Shown here: in pieces, positions 1-9,886 of the stretch
How the letters are laid out: each line of letters opens with the position of its first letter
Position numbering within the stretch: the stretch's first letter is position 1
Source of the DNA: Aphanomyces cochlioides
Taxonomy: Eukaryota; Oomycota; Saprolegniomycetes; Saprolegniales; Verrucalvaceae
Direction of reading: 5' to 3'
Assembly (NCBI GenBank): GCA_019828595.1
Contig: JAHQRK010000018.1
Span: 930,001 to 994,000 of the forward strand
DNA: 64,000 bases
The notes under the pieces: generated by a model
The model's input: the letters and a program-made list of their open reading frames with translations, nothing else
What the model was told of the DNA's origin: nothing
The model's database searches: none
Position numbers and translations under genes: made by a program

Positions 1-1594
1 TGGACCATACGGCCAACGCCTTCTCGGCATCAGCAAGCCCGACCAGCGCGCGTTAGAAGCTGCTTTGATCGACAAGACGGAAGTTTTGCGGCCGGGATTC
101 TCCCGCGTGAGCTTTCCTTACATCATGGACGACGTCGAAGTCGACTACACCCTCGCCGCGATCGACTTTGTCGCGACGGACGGCTGGAAATTCCTGCCGC
201 AGTACCGCTTCAACCACAAGACGGGCGAGTGGAAGCACCGCACGCGCTTTACAAAGTTCCCCACGCGCAAGTGGCTGACTCGCGCGACGTTTACTGCAAA
301 GCCCGCGGCGCCAACAACTTTGACCACGTCATACGCCGATTACTTGGAACAAGCCAAGGAACTCGCAGTCCAAGCCGTCTCGGACGTCCGCGCGACGCCG
401 CTAAGCCACGCTGGCATGCTCGACGACTCGAAAGCCTACCTACGATGGTTTATCTACCCGTCGGAAGTCCTCGCCGTGCTTGACGCTAAGGAGTCCGACT
501 TGGCCTTGGACAATCTAGAAGGACCTATCCAGCCGCATGTGTACGGCGCGCCGACGCCAGCAACGCCAGTCGCCGTCGCAAAGTCAGTCGATTCGACGGC
601 TGGTGCAGTCTGCTTGACGTGTCCTCGTGCCACCAAGAGCGAGAAATACCCGCTGCGGAGCCAAGCGGTAGATTCAAATCCACTGCAGGGACTGCAGCAA
701 GCGATTGCGTCGACGGACAAGATCTCGGCGCAAGTGTCGACGACGCAGCTCTTCCCGCAACCTCCCAAGAAGATCATGCGTCTTGTCGGGCAGGCCATGA
801 TGCAGTGGCGGATGATTCAAGACGGCGATCGGCTTTTGCTCGGCGTCTCGGGCGGGAAAGACTCGCTGAGCTTGCTGCACATCTTGCTCACGTTGCAAAA
901 ACGAGCGCCCGTCCGCTTCACCGTCGCGTGCGCCACGGTGGACCCGCAGACGCCGTCGTTCGATCCAAGTCCGCTCAAGGAATACATGAAGACACTCGGC
1001 GTGGAGTACCATTACCTCTCGGAGAACATTGTCGAGCGCGCGGCGTGCGAGATGGAAGGCGATTCGCTCTGCTCGTACTGCTCGCGCATGAAACGCGGCT
1101 TGCTCTACACGTGCTGCCGCAAGCACAAGTTCAACAAGCTCGTCCTCGCGCAGCATCTCGACGATCTCGCCGAGAGTTTCATCATGTCGGCCATGTACAA
1201 TGGCCAAGTCCGCACGATGAAAGCCAAGTACATGAACGATACCAACGACGTGGAGATCCTACGGCCGCTCGTCTACGTCCGCGAAGATGCGCTCAAGCAG
1301 TTTGCCTACGTGTCGCGGCTCCCGATCATCAATGAAAACTGCCCCGCGTGCTTTGAACAGCCCAAGGAACGCCAGCGCGTCAAGAAGATGCTCTTCAAGG
1401 AGGAAAGTCTCAATCCAGACGTGTACAACAGCTTCCGCCGCGCCTTGTTGCCGCTCATGGACAACGACATCTACGCGCCGCTCAATGCGATCCGAGCGCG
1501 CATTGACACACAGAAGAAAGCCAAGAGCAACACGACAGCGTCGACGCGGCAACCGTCGTCGTCGCGACACCACGTCGATCTCGATGAATTGTAA
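1..1594 (+). CDS. Class-V aminotransferase fused to TtcA-type tRNA 2-thiolation enzyme (5' end outside window)
   Basis: The frame is open from the first base, so the gene starts upstream. The N-terminal ~110 visible residues (YGQRLLGI, then RVSFPYIMDDVEVDY and GWKFLPQYRF) resemble the C-terminal end of cysteine-desulfurase-like class-V aminotransferases. After a linker comes a PP-loop ATPase domain: SGGKDS near base 850, a CSYC pair near 1070-1081 followed by SRMKRGLLY, a QHLDDLAESF stretch, and CPAC near 1340-1351. This cysteine layout is that of TtcA, which uses ATP and an Fe-S cluster to make 2-thiocytidine at tRNA position 32. A desulfurase fused to a thiolase would couple sulfur supply and use in one chain (inference). 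CTU1/NCS6 is less likely because SRMKRG follows the CxxC as in TtcA. The gene is intronless in view, has GC-rich codons, and its stop lies 53 bp from the convergent THADA stop. Confidence 0.85.
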   Translation, partial: GPYGQRLLGISKPDQRALEAALIDKTEVLRPGFSRVSFPYIMDDVEVDYTLAAIDFVATDGWKFLPQYRFNHKTGEWKHRTRFTKFPTRKWLTRATFTAKPAAPTTLTTSYADYLEQAKELAVQAVSDVRATPLSHAGMLDDSKAYLRWFIYPSEVLAVLDAKESDLALDNLEGPIQPHVYGAPTPATPVAVAKSVDSTAGAVCLTCPRATKSEKYPLRSQAVDSNPLQGLQQAIASTDKISAQVSTTQLFPQPPKKIMRLVGQAMMQWRMIQDGDRLLLGVSGGKDSLSLLHILLTLQKRAPVRFTVACATVDPQTPSFDPSPLKEYMKTLGVEYHYLSENIVERAACEMEGDSLCSYCSRMKRGLLYTCCRKHKFNKLVLAQHLDDLAESFIMSAMYNGQVRTMKAKYMNDTNDVEILRPLVYVREDALKQFAYVSRLPIINENCPACFEQPKERQRVKKMLFKEESLNPDVYNSFRRALLPLMDNDIYAPLNAIRARIDTQKKAKSNTTASTRQPSSSRHHVDLDEL

Positions 1595-1647
1595 AATCTA
1601 CATGAAAATTCTTCTTCCATGTCGATATCGCTTTAAAATTCCTAGCG

Positions 1648-4600
1648 CTAGCGCGCGGCGACGTCGTCTCGGGCCTTCCAGAATGGAGCCAAGTAGACCA
1701 TGGCGCTTAAATCTACCTCCCGCGACACGGTCTGCGGCATGTGCGCCGCCTTGGCGAGCGTCGAGAGCGCCGTGTGGAGCAATGGATGCATGTTTCGAGC
1801 TTGGGATTGCAGCAGAGCCGTCGCGAGGGTGTAAATGCCGTCGTGGCGTGTCTGGCGTTGCGCCAAGACGGCCGTCGCGACGACAACCAAGTTGTGAAGG
1901 AGAGGAAAGACGTCTGGGAAGAACGTCGTGCCGCCGACCCACGCTTGGCGATCGCCAGCTTGATGCCACACTTGTAGCGCGGCGTCGAGTTCCTCGACGA
2001 CCGACGGGATAGCAACGACGCCAGTGCTCACGCAGTGCCACGTCAAGAGCTGGACCGTCAAGTCGGTCTGCTTGAAGAAATTGCCGCTCTCCGCTTCAAA
2101 GATCTTCTCGCAGAGGAGATTGCACGTCGTCAAGTCCGCGTCCGTGCCGATCGACTCTGTCAGGAGCGGCGTCACGGTCGTCCACTTGGCCACGAACGCC
2201 ACGACGTGCTCCTTCAGTCTTGCCGACGCTTTGAACTCGCTGGCGAGGAATTCCACGGCGTGCGGGAGGACAATCATGTCGGAAGGATCTGCGAGCGCTG
2301 GGAAGCGCCACTGGATGCCATCGACCGCCGCTTGTCGCGCAGTTTCACGGACTTGGAGTTCATCATCTTGCAGCAAATCCAACGCGGCAATCCATGCGTC
2401 GACGGCGAGATCAGCGCGTGCATCGGACGCTCTCGTTGCCAAAATTCTGCTGTGAACAAGAGCATGCGCCGCTGCTTGGCGCACAAGAAGCGGTTGGTTC
2501 TCGTCGCTGAGGATCACAACTTGCTTGACGAGGACGTCGACGACAGCAGCAGCAGCTTGAGCGGCGGCGTCAGTCGACTGGCCGCGGTGGATCAAACTCA
2601 AGAGCTCCAACGCTGGGGCTGTCGTGACGGGGTCGATGGAATCCACCGCAAGCGCTGAAATCCTTGCCGTCGCGGCGTCGGCAATGTGCGTCCACGCCGT
2701 CGACTCTGCCCTGGCGAGGCGGACAAGGAGCAAGAGCTGCCGCGTTTGAGTCGGTGGATGCGTTTCCACGAGCAATTGCCGCGTCAGGACTTGGACAAGC
2801 GGCAAAATTTCCGCCGTGGCCATGAACGCGTCGACTCGGTCGTGGAATTCCTTGGTGGTCGTCCGACGCAGCTCAAAGACGACGCTTTCAAGCCCCGTGC
2901 GGATCGCGCTGTGGTCTTTCATGGACGCGCCGAGCTGGACGACAAACGCGGCGACGTTCTGGAGGTAGAGATCGCGCCCTGGCTTGGATTGCGCTGGCGT
3001 CTCGGCCGTCAGCGCGTCTTGGCAGTGGCGACTCATCAAGCGCCACAGCGACAGCTCATGAGCGCTTTCGAGCTTTCCAAGGGCGAGACCACACAGCTGA
3101 AGAAAGACGCCGCGGTTCGTATCGCATGGAAGCGCCAGGATCGATGGAAAGGCGCCGGCGAAGCGATCCACAAGCGGCACGAGCACGCGAGCGTCCGATG
3201 TCTTCTCGACGAGTGCGACAAGTTGGAGCAGCGAGCCATGGAGCTGATTGTTCTTGTATTTTGGTCCGTCCAGCGGCGGCAGCAGCGAAAGCGCGACGGC
3301 GGAAATGTTTTCAGGACGTACGATCGCTGCCAGCGCATGCGCGGCCATGCGGCGATGGAACATATTGGAGTCGTCGGCGCTAGCGATGACAAGCGGGATG
3401 AAAGTCTCGAGGGGAAGCACGCCGTCGGCGTCTTCTCCAGGCCGCAGACGGCTCAGGAAGAGAAGAAGAGGATAGACTTGGGCTCGGAGATGCTCGAGGA
3501 GGAAGCGATCGACGCCGGCGCAGCGCGTGAAGACGTCGTTGGCCGAAACGCCCACGCTCGCGGCTCCGTCCGCGACTTGCTTGTCGCCGATCGCGCGCTG
3601 CGTCGTGGCGGCGAAGAGCATCATGGACGAGTTGCGCACAGCCCATGACGTGCTCTCGAAGCCGTGGACGGCGACAGTGAGCATGGCGGGGACGTACACG
3701 GCGACGTCTTCGGCAAGAACGCCATCTTGGCCGACGAGCTTTAAAATATTGAGCGAGTGGACGCGGACGCGCTCGGCGGCGTTTGTGTCTCCAGCAAGGC
3801 GCAAGAGCGTCGACACGACGTGGGGAAGCATCGTCGCGGCGGCATTGCGTGGCTCGGAGCGAAGGAGAGCGACGAAACTGCTGGCAAAGCCGGCGCTGCG
3901 GCGGAGAATAAATTGTTGCTCGGCGTGCTCGAGACGATGGAGGAGCTGGTCGCACCACTTGGAAGGCGCTTGTCCAAGCGCTCGATGCGTGTCGCTGTGG
4001 TGCAGCAGCGCCTTGCAAACATCTTCAAACGCCACCGAGACGGTCGCGACGGCGCCGCCGTGCTTGAGCGCAAAGAGAGCGTTGAGGAGGAGATCGCCCG
4101 CTCGTTGAATGTCGGCGTCGGCTTGAAGAGAGGAGCGCAAGATGGATTTCACGAGCGCGGCGAGCACACCAGCAGCTTCACGAGCAGCGAGCCAGCTCCC
4201 GACCACGGCGCGTTGCTCGGCGTCTCCGTCAGCAAGCTCTGGGTCGTCCAGGACGAGGTGGCCGCGGCAGTCGACTTTAGCGCGTAGCTGTGGCGTCGTC
4301 AGCACTTCGCCGACGACCGCGTACGAGGCTTCAAGTGTTTGCGCGCCGACGCCAGAGGTAGCGTCGCCGACAACGCTGAGAGCGAGGTGCATGGCGCGCC
4401 AGAGCAGCTCAAAGAGTGTTTGGATCGTGCTCTGCCAGTCGTCGACCGCGGGCGTGTCTTCCAGCATGAAGCGCAGCGCCAGCAAGAGGCCGTGGATGAG
4501 CGGCGGCTCTCCAGGCTCGCTCGAAGCGAGGATTTCCAGCCGCGTCTTCAAGATCGACACGACGTGGTGGACGCACGCTTGCGCGGAAGCGTCGGGGAGG

Positions 4601-7176
4601 AATTTCAAGTGGTCGTGCTGCTTGTAGAGCAGTCGCATGAAGAGAGCGCCAGCGTCGCTTTCGCGCTGTCGAGGACTGCAGCAGAGCGTGAGCGCCCAGT
4701 CGAAGAGACTGTCGAGACCATCTTCGTAGCCAGGGAGCGGCTTGGGGAACGTCTCCAAGATGGCAAACGCAAGCGCGCGGACGCGATCCCAGCACGAGAT
4801 GATGGCGTTGAGGAGCGCTTTCGTCACGGCAGCCGTGTGGAACGCCGTCGTCTTGTCAAAGATCTGCGTGTAGAGCTGAAGAATCTCGAGGCCCATCGTG
4901 AGGCGCTGCGGCGTCGCGCCGGGCGTGATGCAGTTGACGACGAAGATTTCGATCCATTTTGGGAATTCGAGCGCGCTGTCGTCGGCGCTTGGCTCGCGGC
5001 GGCAGCTCTTCCGACTCGCTTCGCGGATACGCAGCAGCATGGCTTTGAGCCCAATGATGAGCTTCATGCGCAGAGGCGTCGGGATGGACTTGGAGCTCGA
5101 GACAAGGAAGAACTGAACGAGTTCGAGGTCGCTCGCGTCCGGCAGCGACGTCGTCTTGAGACTTGCGCAGAGCATATCATACGCCGCCATGCGGATGTCG
5201 CCACTGAGGTGGACGAGGCCGCGTTTGATTTCGTCCGCGGGGAGCGTCGGCGGGTCCTTGGCTGTCTTGCGGGCGTGCTTGACGAGCTCAAAGAGCGCCC
5301 AGAGGCGGACATCCGAGTCGTCTCTGGCGCGGATCGCAGCGACAAGAAGGCCAAGGCTGGTCGGCTCGGATTTGGCCAGCACGGGGACGACGTACGTGGC
5401 AATGCGCAGTCCAAGGCCGCTGTTGGGCGACAGCAGAGCGTCAGCGACTGGAGGGACCCAAAAGGCGCTCCATGCTGCGAGATTGTCGGCGAGATGGTGG
5501 CGAAGCGCGTCGAGGACTTGAACAAAGAGCGTGGCGGCGGATGCGACGACATCTTGGTTCTCCACCGACGCCAGGAGCGATGGAAAGAACGTCGGATGGC
5601 GTTCGAGGAGGTCGGCGACGGACAGTCGTGGGAGGAGGATGCCGAGCGCGATGAATTTGCTGCGATTTTCGTCTGGTTGTGCCAGGAGACGCGTGAGGAG
5701 CGCCGTCCAGTCGGGCGAGCTATCGAGGCCCAACATGGCGACCGCGTGCGTGAACATTGGCGTCATGAATTGATTGATCTTCTTGGCAGGATGCTCCCAA
5801 TTGAGCAGCACAGCGTCGACCAAGGCGGTCGTGGTGGCGGCACAAAGACGGACGTTGGCTTGGAGGAGGCGGCGGAGGTACATGTCGAGGACTTGGAAGG
5901 CGTAGAGACGGACGTTGAGCGATGCATCCACGCAGTGCGCCAAGATCGTGTCGAAGAGGATTTCCACGAGCGTCTTCCCGTGGAAATCAAAGCGGAAGGA
6001 CGCGTCCGAGACGCTGTTGAGGAGCCCGCGGTACATGGAAAGCTTGGCCGTGTCGCTCAAGCGAGCGATCGTCGAGTGCGGCATTAACGGAGAATCGGCA
6101 TGGTCGAAAAGCCAAGAGAGCATCGCGGCGAGGTACGTGGCGTCGTCGCCCAGATGCAGCTTGAGGACGAGAGCCACCGAGAGCCCGACAGTCGTGAGGA
6201 GATCCTTGTGGACGACGGACGTCTCGAGAATGACGAGGCATTGCATCACGATGTCTTGAAGAGCGTCGGCAAGTTGCGCTGGAGCGAGTGGAGTATGCAC
6301 TGGCGTCCGCACGAGATGGAGCGACCGCGTTGTCCTCTGAGAGGCTGTGCATATGATGACGAGACTGCGCAGCAGCGCCATGCAGCGTTCGGAAGCAAGC
6401 ACGACTTCGGAAGATTGCGGCACGTCGTGGTCGTCGTTGTCTTCTTCCTGGGGCACGTCGTGTTTGCCATGATAGACAACGATGGGAGCGGTGAGGAGGC
6501 GAAGTTGCGCGCCGCAGTAGCGGATGAGCGAGCCAAAGAGGGGAGAATGGCGCGTCTGCAACGCCCAGAGCGCATCCGCGGCGGCGGGATATTCGCACAT
6601 GGCGAGGATTTGGTCGAGGACGACGACAATGTCGTCGACAGATTTGGCAGGTCCGTTCAACACCGTGTCCTGCAAGAAGCGCGCGACTTCGTCGACGACG
6701 ACATCGCCGAGGCTTTCCGAGCCTGTGAGGTTTGGGAAATGAGCGTCGTAGATGGAGAACGTGGTCAAGATGGGCAAGATCGTCTTGCGCATGTCCTTCA
6801 TGACTGGATCGGTGTAGAGACGAAAGGTGAAGCGGAAGGCGTCCATGGCAACCGTCCAAAAGAGCGCCTGTGTGTCGGACGGCAATGCTCGGATCGTGTC
6901 TGCGGCAGTGACGATGACCTTGAGATGCGAGCGAAAGAGTTGCAAGACCTTTAGTTGTGCATACGTGTCTGGCGCATCCACAAGACCCGCGTAAAGTTGT
7001 TCGAGATTGAGCTCGACATGTCCTGGAGTCTCTGATCCCGTCGCCAAGTCCAGTTTGACCGCGCCAGTCGTTGGGAGATCAATGTCAGTGATATCCACTG
7101 GCAATGGGACGTTCGTGCTGGCCAAGCCTCGTGTCTTGACCAAGTAGTTGACCGTCTTTCGTTTCTTGCGCACCAT
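1648..7176 (-). CDS. THADA: THADA/Trm732-like HEAT-repeat regulator of tRNA 2'-O-methylation
   Basis: A single uninterrupted 1,842-codon frame starting at ATG 7174-7176. The protein is helical and HEAT/ARM-like throughout. The diagnostic DUF2428 signature lies around bases 3600-3700: RVHSLNILKLV, then a SWAVRNSSMMLF block, followed by RAIGDKQV and a hydrophobic HLRAQVYPLLLFL stretch. The length is close to human THADA. In yeast, Trm732 partners the methyltransferase Trm7/FTSJ1 to methylate nucleotide 32 of some tRNAs; acting in the cytosol is the family expectation. There is no catalytic motif, which fits a scaffold. Several very long open frames lie antisense, a by-product of GC-rich codon use. 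Being intronless is odd beside its intron-rich neighbour. The stop faces that of the thiolase gene, whose family modifies the same tRNA position. Confidence 0.9.
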   Translation of the reverse strand: MVRKKRKTVNYLVKTRGLASTNVPLPVDITDIDLPTTGAVKLDLATGSETPGHVELNLEQLYAGLVDAPDTYAQLKVLQLFRSHLKVIVTAADTIRALPSDTQALFWTVAMDAFRFTFRLYTDPVMKDMRKTILPILTTFSIYDAHFPNLTGSESLGDVVVDEVARFLQDTVLNGPAKSVDDIVVVLDQILAMCEYPAAADALWALQTRHSPLFGSLIRYCGAQLRLLTAPIVVYHGKHDVPQEEDNDDHDVPQSSEVVLASERCMALLRSLVIICTASQRTTRSLHLVRTPVHTPLAPAQLADALQDIVMQCLVILETSVVHKDLLTTVGLSVALVLKLHLGDDATYLAAMLSWLFDHADSPLMPHSTIARLSDTAKLSMYRGLLNSVSDASFRFDFHGKTLVEILFDTILAHCVDASLNVRLYAFQVLDMYLRRLLQANVRLCAATTTALVDAVLLNWEHPAKKINQFMTPMFTHAVAMLGLDSSPDWTALLTRLLAQPDENRSKFIALGILLPRLSVADLLERHPTFFPSLLASVENQDVVASAATLFVQVLDALRHHLADNLAAWSAFWVPPVADALLSPNSGLGLRIATYVVPVLAKSEPTSLGLLVAAIRARDDSDVRLWALFELVKHARKTAKDPPTLPADEIKRGLVHLSGDIRMAAYDMLCASLKTTSLPDASDLELVQFFLVSSSKSIPTPLRMKLIIGLKAMLLRIREASRKSCRREPSADDSALEFPKWIEIFVVNCITPGATPQRLTMGLEILQLYTQIFDKTTAFHTAAVTKALLNAIISCWDRVRALAFAILETFPKPLPGYEDGLDSLFDWALTLCCSPRQRESDAGALFMRLLYKQHDHLKFLPDASAQACVHHVVSILKTRLEILASSEPGEPPLIHGLLLALRFMLEDTPAVDDWQSTIQTLFELLWRAMHLALSVVGDATSGVGAQTLEASYAVVGEVLTTPQLRAKVDCRGHLVLDDPELADGDAEQRAVVGSWLAAREAAGVLAALVKSILRSSLQADADIQRAGDLLLNALFALKHGGAVATVSVAFEDVCKALLHHSDTHRALGQAPSKWCDQLLHRLEHAEQQFILRRSAGFASSFVALLRSEPRNAAATMLPHVVSTLLRLAGDTNAAERVRVHSLNILKLVGQDGVLAEDVAVYVPAMLTVAVHGFESTSWAVRNSSMMLFAATTQRAIGDKQVADGAASVGVSANDVFTRCAGVDRFLLEHLRAQVYPLLLFLSRLRPGEDADGVLPLETFIPLVIASADDSNMFHRRMAAHALAAIVRPENISAVALSLLPPLDGPKYKNNQLHGSLLQLVALVEKTSDARVLVPLVDRFAGAFPSILALPCDTNRGVFLQLCGLALGKLESAHELSLWRLMSRHCQDALTAETPAQSKPGRDLYLQNVAAFVVQLGASMKDHSAIRTGLESVVFELRRTTTKEFHDRVDAFMATAEILPLVQVLTRQLLVETHPPTQTRQLLLLVRLARAESTAWTHIADAATARISALAVDSIDPVTTAPALELLSLIHRGQSTDAAAQAAAAVVDVLVKQVVILSDENQPLLVRQAAAHALVHSRILATRASDARADLAVDAWIAALDLLQDDELQVRETARQAAVDGIQWRFPALADPSDMIVLPHAVEFLASEFKASARLKEHVVAFVAKWTTVTPLLTESIGTDADLTTCNLLCEKIFEAESGNFFKQTDLTVQLLTWHCVSTGVVAIPSVVEELDAALQVWHQAGDRQAWVGGTTFFPDVFPLLHNLVVVATAVLAQRQTRHDGIYTLATALLQSQARNMHPLLHTALSTLAKAAHMPQTVSREVDLSAMVYLAPFWKARDDVAAR

Positions 7177-7306
7177 CGCGACGACTGTGGCGAACCAATA
7201 ATGCCCTCCCGAGTGTCCATGTCCATTGGCGGAAACTCGTCGATTTTGACCAAGTAGATCACGTCCATGGAATCGCGACCTTTCAGGATAAATTACGCCG
7301 TCGTTG

Positions 7307-9596
7307 CTACAGATCCACGCTCTCGACGGAGATGTCCATGTTCAAACTCACGTCGAGGACGTCTTCGTCTTCCTGCTTGGTCTCTTCCTCTTCAGGCAGA
7401 TGGACCGACGAGAACATTTCCTGCAGCGCCGTGTCGAGCATTTGACTCGCCACGGGATCTTCCGGATCAAACGACAGAGCCGTGTGGTACGATTGAATCG
7501 CTTCCTTGAGATTCCCTTGCATGTGGTACGTAAATGCAAGAGCGAAATGCGTTGATGCCTGTAGAGCTCTGTGACTTCTGGCGTCCACGACGAAGGGGTT
7601 TACCTTGGTTGGACAGAGAGCCAATGCTTCTTGGTAGTAGAGGATGGCAGTGTCGTATTGCCTACAAGTTGCTTGAGCCGCTCGCTTTCCATGGCCATGA
7701 CTTACTTGATCTTTCGGTGTGCTTGGGCCATGTTGAAAAAGGTTGCTTCCCATGCCACGAGCAGCGTCTAGAAGCAACAGCATGAGCATGTTCATCGAGT
7801 CATAGCTGTAGTTTACATGGGACATATGCCGACATAGTGCGATTGCCTTGGAGAACATTTCGATAGCCGCGACGTAATTGTGTTGACGAAAGTAGATGGC
7901 GCCCATTTCATTGTACACGAGTGGATCTGTCGGACATACCGTCCGTGCTTGGCTCACGAATTGCAGCGCCGGCGAGAGATTATTCACGCGATAATGCTCC
8001 ATGCCGATACACAGAAGCGGTAAATGGCAGCCAAGGAATAATCGCGACGCAGTTCGATACGACGCCATGGCTTGATCGCTTTCGTCTTGAACGGCAAAGG
8101 CATGGCCAAATCCGATCCAAGCTGGAGCGAAATGAGGCTCCAAGTGGGTTGCTTTACTAGAAATCCAGCATGGGTTGAGGAAGGAAGACGACAAGTTGGT
8201 ACTGGAAGTATCGCTGGGCGGCTTCAACGTTTTCGAGAAGGAAATAGTAGCATCCGACGGCGTACCAAGCCGCAGCCTTCTTTGGGTAGGTATCAACCTG
8301 CATGATGAGATCATTTAGCGGAAGAAGCGGCAGGAATCGTACCATTTGATGGGCAAAATGGAAGAGTTCGCTCTTTTTCTCGAGCTGGACCAGCGTTGAT
8401 ACGTACACTGGAATATACTTGTAGTCGCATGGATCGCTCTCCCTCAACCTAACGATGGATTGAATCATTGCTGGAGAGAGAAAGAAGAGCGACGTACCCG
8501 CGGCAGATGGAATACGCATGTTCTGTATCAAGTTGGTAATAATAAGCTTCCGCTTTGGCGACGAGGACGTCGGGATTGCCAAGCAAGCCATGTGTGGATT
8601 CGACATCGTGGAATTTTTCAGGGATTGACGGCGATGGATCGTACTAGACAGAGAGAGCATCAGTACAAGCATGCGATGATGATTGAAATGGCGTACTCGG
8701 CCGAGCTGGGAAGCGTAGAAACACTTCAAGTACTCGTCTTCTGGCGATGTGAACGACAACGATTCAAACAGAGTCCGCTCTTGGACTGATGTGAGCATGT
8801 GCTTCTCAACCAAGTGCATGAATGCCTACGACAATCTTTAGTCAACGCGGCAGTAATAAATGGAACCTCGCAGCAGTGGACATCGCATCGTAATGCTAAT
8901 GCATACCAGTATGCAGCACGCTCTCGGCTCTCCAATGCCTCGCAGACTTCACCACGCAGGCAACAAAGCGACGATACGACGTTGATGTGTGTCGAGTTGT
9001 TCTGGTGATATGCTCGAGCTTTTCGAATGACTTGATCTTCGTTGTCGGTGAGAATCGACTCCAGCATGTCTTGGCAATCTTCCCATTGTTTGATTGCAGT
9101 CTACAAAATGTCGATTGAGATCGATGATCGTTTCAAGTCGACATACCATCGCCTGGCCAAGAAGAAAATACGCACTCAGCAAGATATTGTCGTCTGGTAA
9201 GTTCATAACACCTTGAGAGAGTCGTCTTGAATGCCTGCGTGGTGTATTGTTGATTTTCGGAGTTTGTCCCTTTCTGTCGTCTTTGGTCAATCTCTTCAGC
9301 GTATGGATCGCTCGATGGTAATCTCCAGTCGCATAATAGCTTCTCGCCAAGAGCATGTAGTCTGCAGGTTCCTGTGTGATTGTAGCGAGCTTGTTGGCGT
9401 AAAACATGGCGCTCTGCGGTTGATTTGTTGCCAAACACGTTTGTACCATGCCGCGCATTCGCAATACCGTGGCGGTCTTCATCTCATCATGACCAAAACC
9501 ATTCTTTCTTCCACTCAGCGGCGTGGAATGCGCTTCTGGAGTGCTGTGGGTACGAAGTTTCTGTTTCTTCGCCAGCGGTGACGTGAACGCACTCAT
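7307..9596 (-). CDS. CDC16: Anaphase-promoting complex subunit 6 (CDC16), TPR protein
   Basis: Ten exons joined by nine introns of 41-53 bp give a closed 623-residue frame, matching the ~620 residues typical of CDC16. Exons on the minus strand: 9596-9147, 9100-8867, 8825-8697, 8643-8498, 8448-8343, 8297-8203, 8156-7817, 7767-7706, 7661-7604, 7558-7307. TPR signatures in order include YMLLARSYYATGDYHRAIH, AAAWYAVGCYYFLLENVE, HFAPAWIGFGHAFAVQDE, NEMGAIYFRQHNYVAAIEM and FALAFTYHMQGNLKEAIQ; the middle ones are characteristic of APC6. It is a scaffold subunit of the APC/C ubiquitin ligase controlling mitotic exit. The C-terminus is acidic. It is transcribed in the same direction as THADA, about 130 bp away. 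Confidence 0.93.
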
Positions 9597-9886
9597 GACC
9601 GCCTCGAGTGATTTTGATCCAAATTGTAGTAGTATAAAATTTCATAGGTTTGAAATACACTTGGATTTTCTATACTCAACTTCACCGTTTGCAAAATAAC
9701 CTCTATCATATTATATTTTCCAAAGACCCGACCGTGGAATGCTGCATGGACACCTGATGAAGCGGTGATATACACGGCCACAGCGAGCCAATTCATGAGA
9801 AAGCTCGCACAGCTTTCAAAGAGATACATCGCGCGTATACAAGGTCATTCTGCGTGGTGGGTTTGGATCATCGACGTTCTTTCTGT

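Noticed and set aside
619..1335. 238-codon frame overlapping the thiolase gene
   Set aside because: Arg/Ala-rich shadow frame of a recognised enzyme.
4339..6087. Plus-strand open frame of 582 codons (and others of 320 and 284 codons) inside the THADA gene
   Set aside because: They are antisense shadows of a GC-rich, clearly homologous gene. They show low-complexity R/E/D composition and no domain.
8471..8497. 27-bp intron in CDC16
   Set aside because: It breaks the reading frame; the 49-bp intron ending at 8449 restores it and fits local intron lengths.
9593..9829. 78-codon minus-strand frame between CDC16 and the IQ protein
   Set aside because: It overlaps the CDC16 start, shows no domain, and is probably 5' leader sequence.
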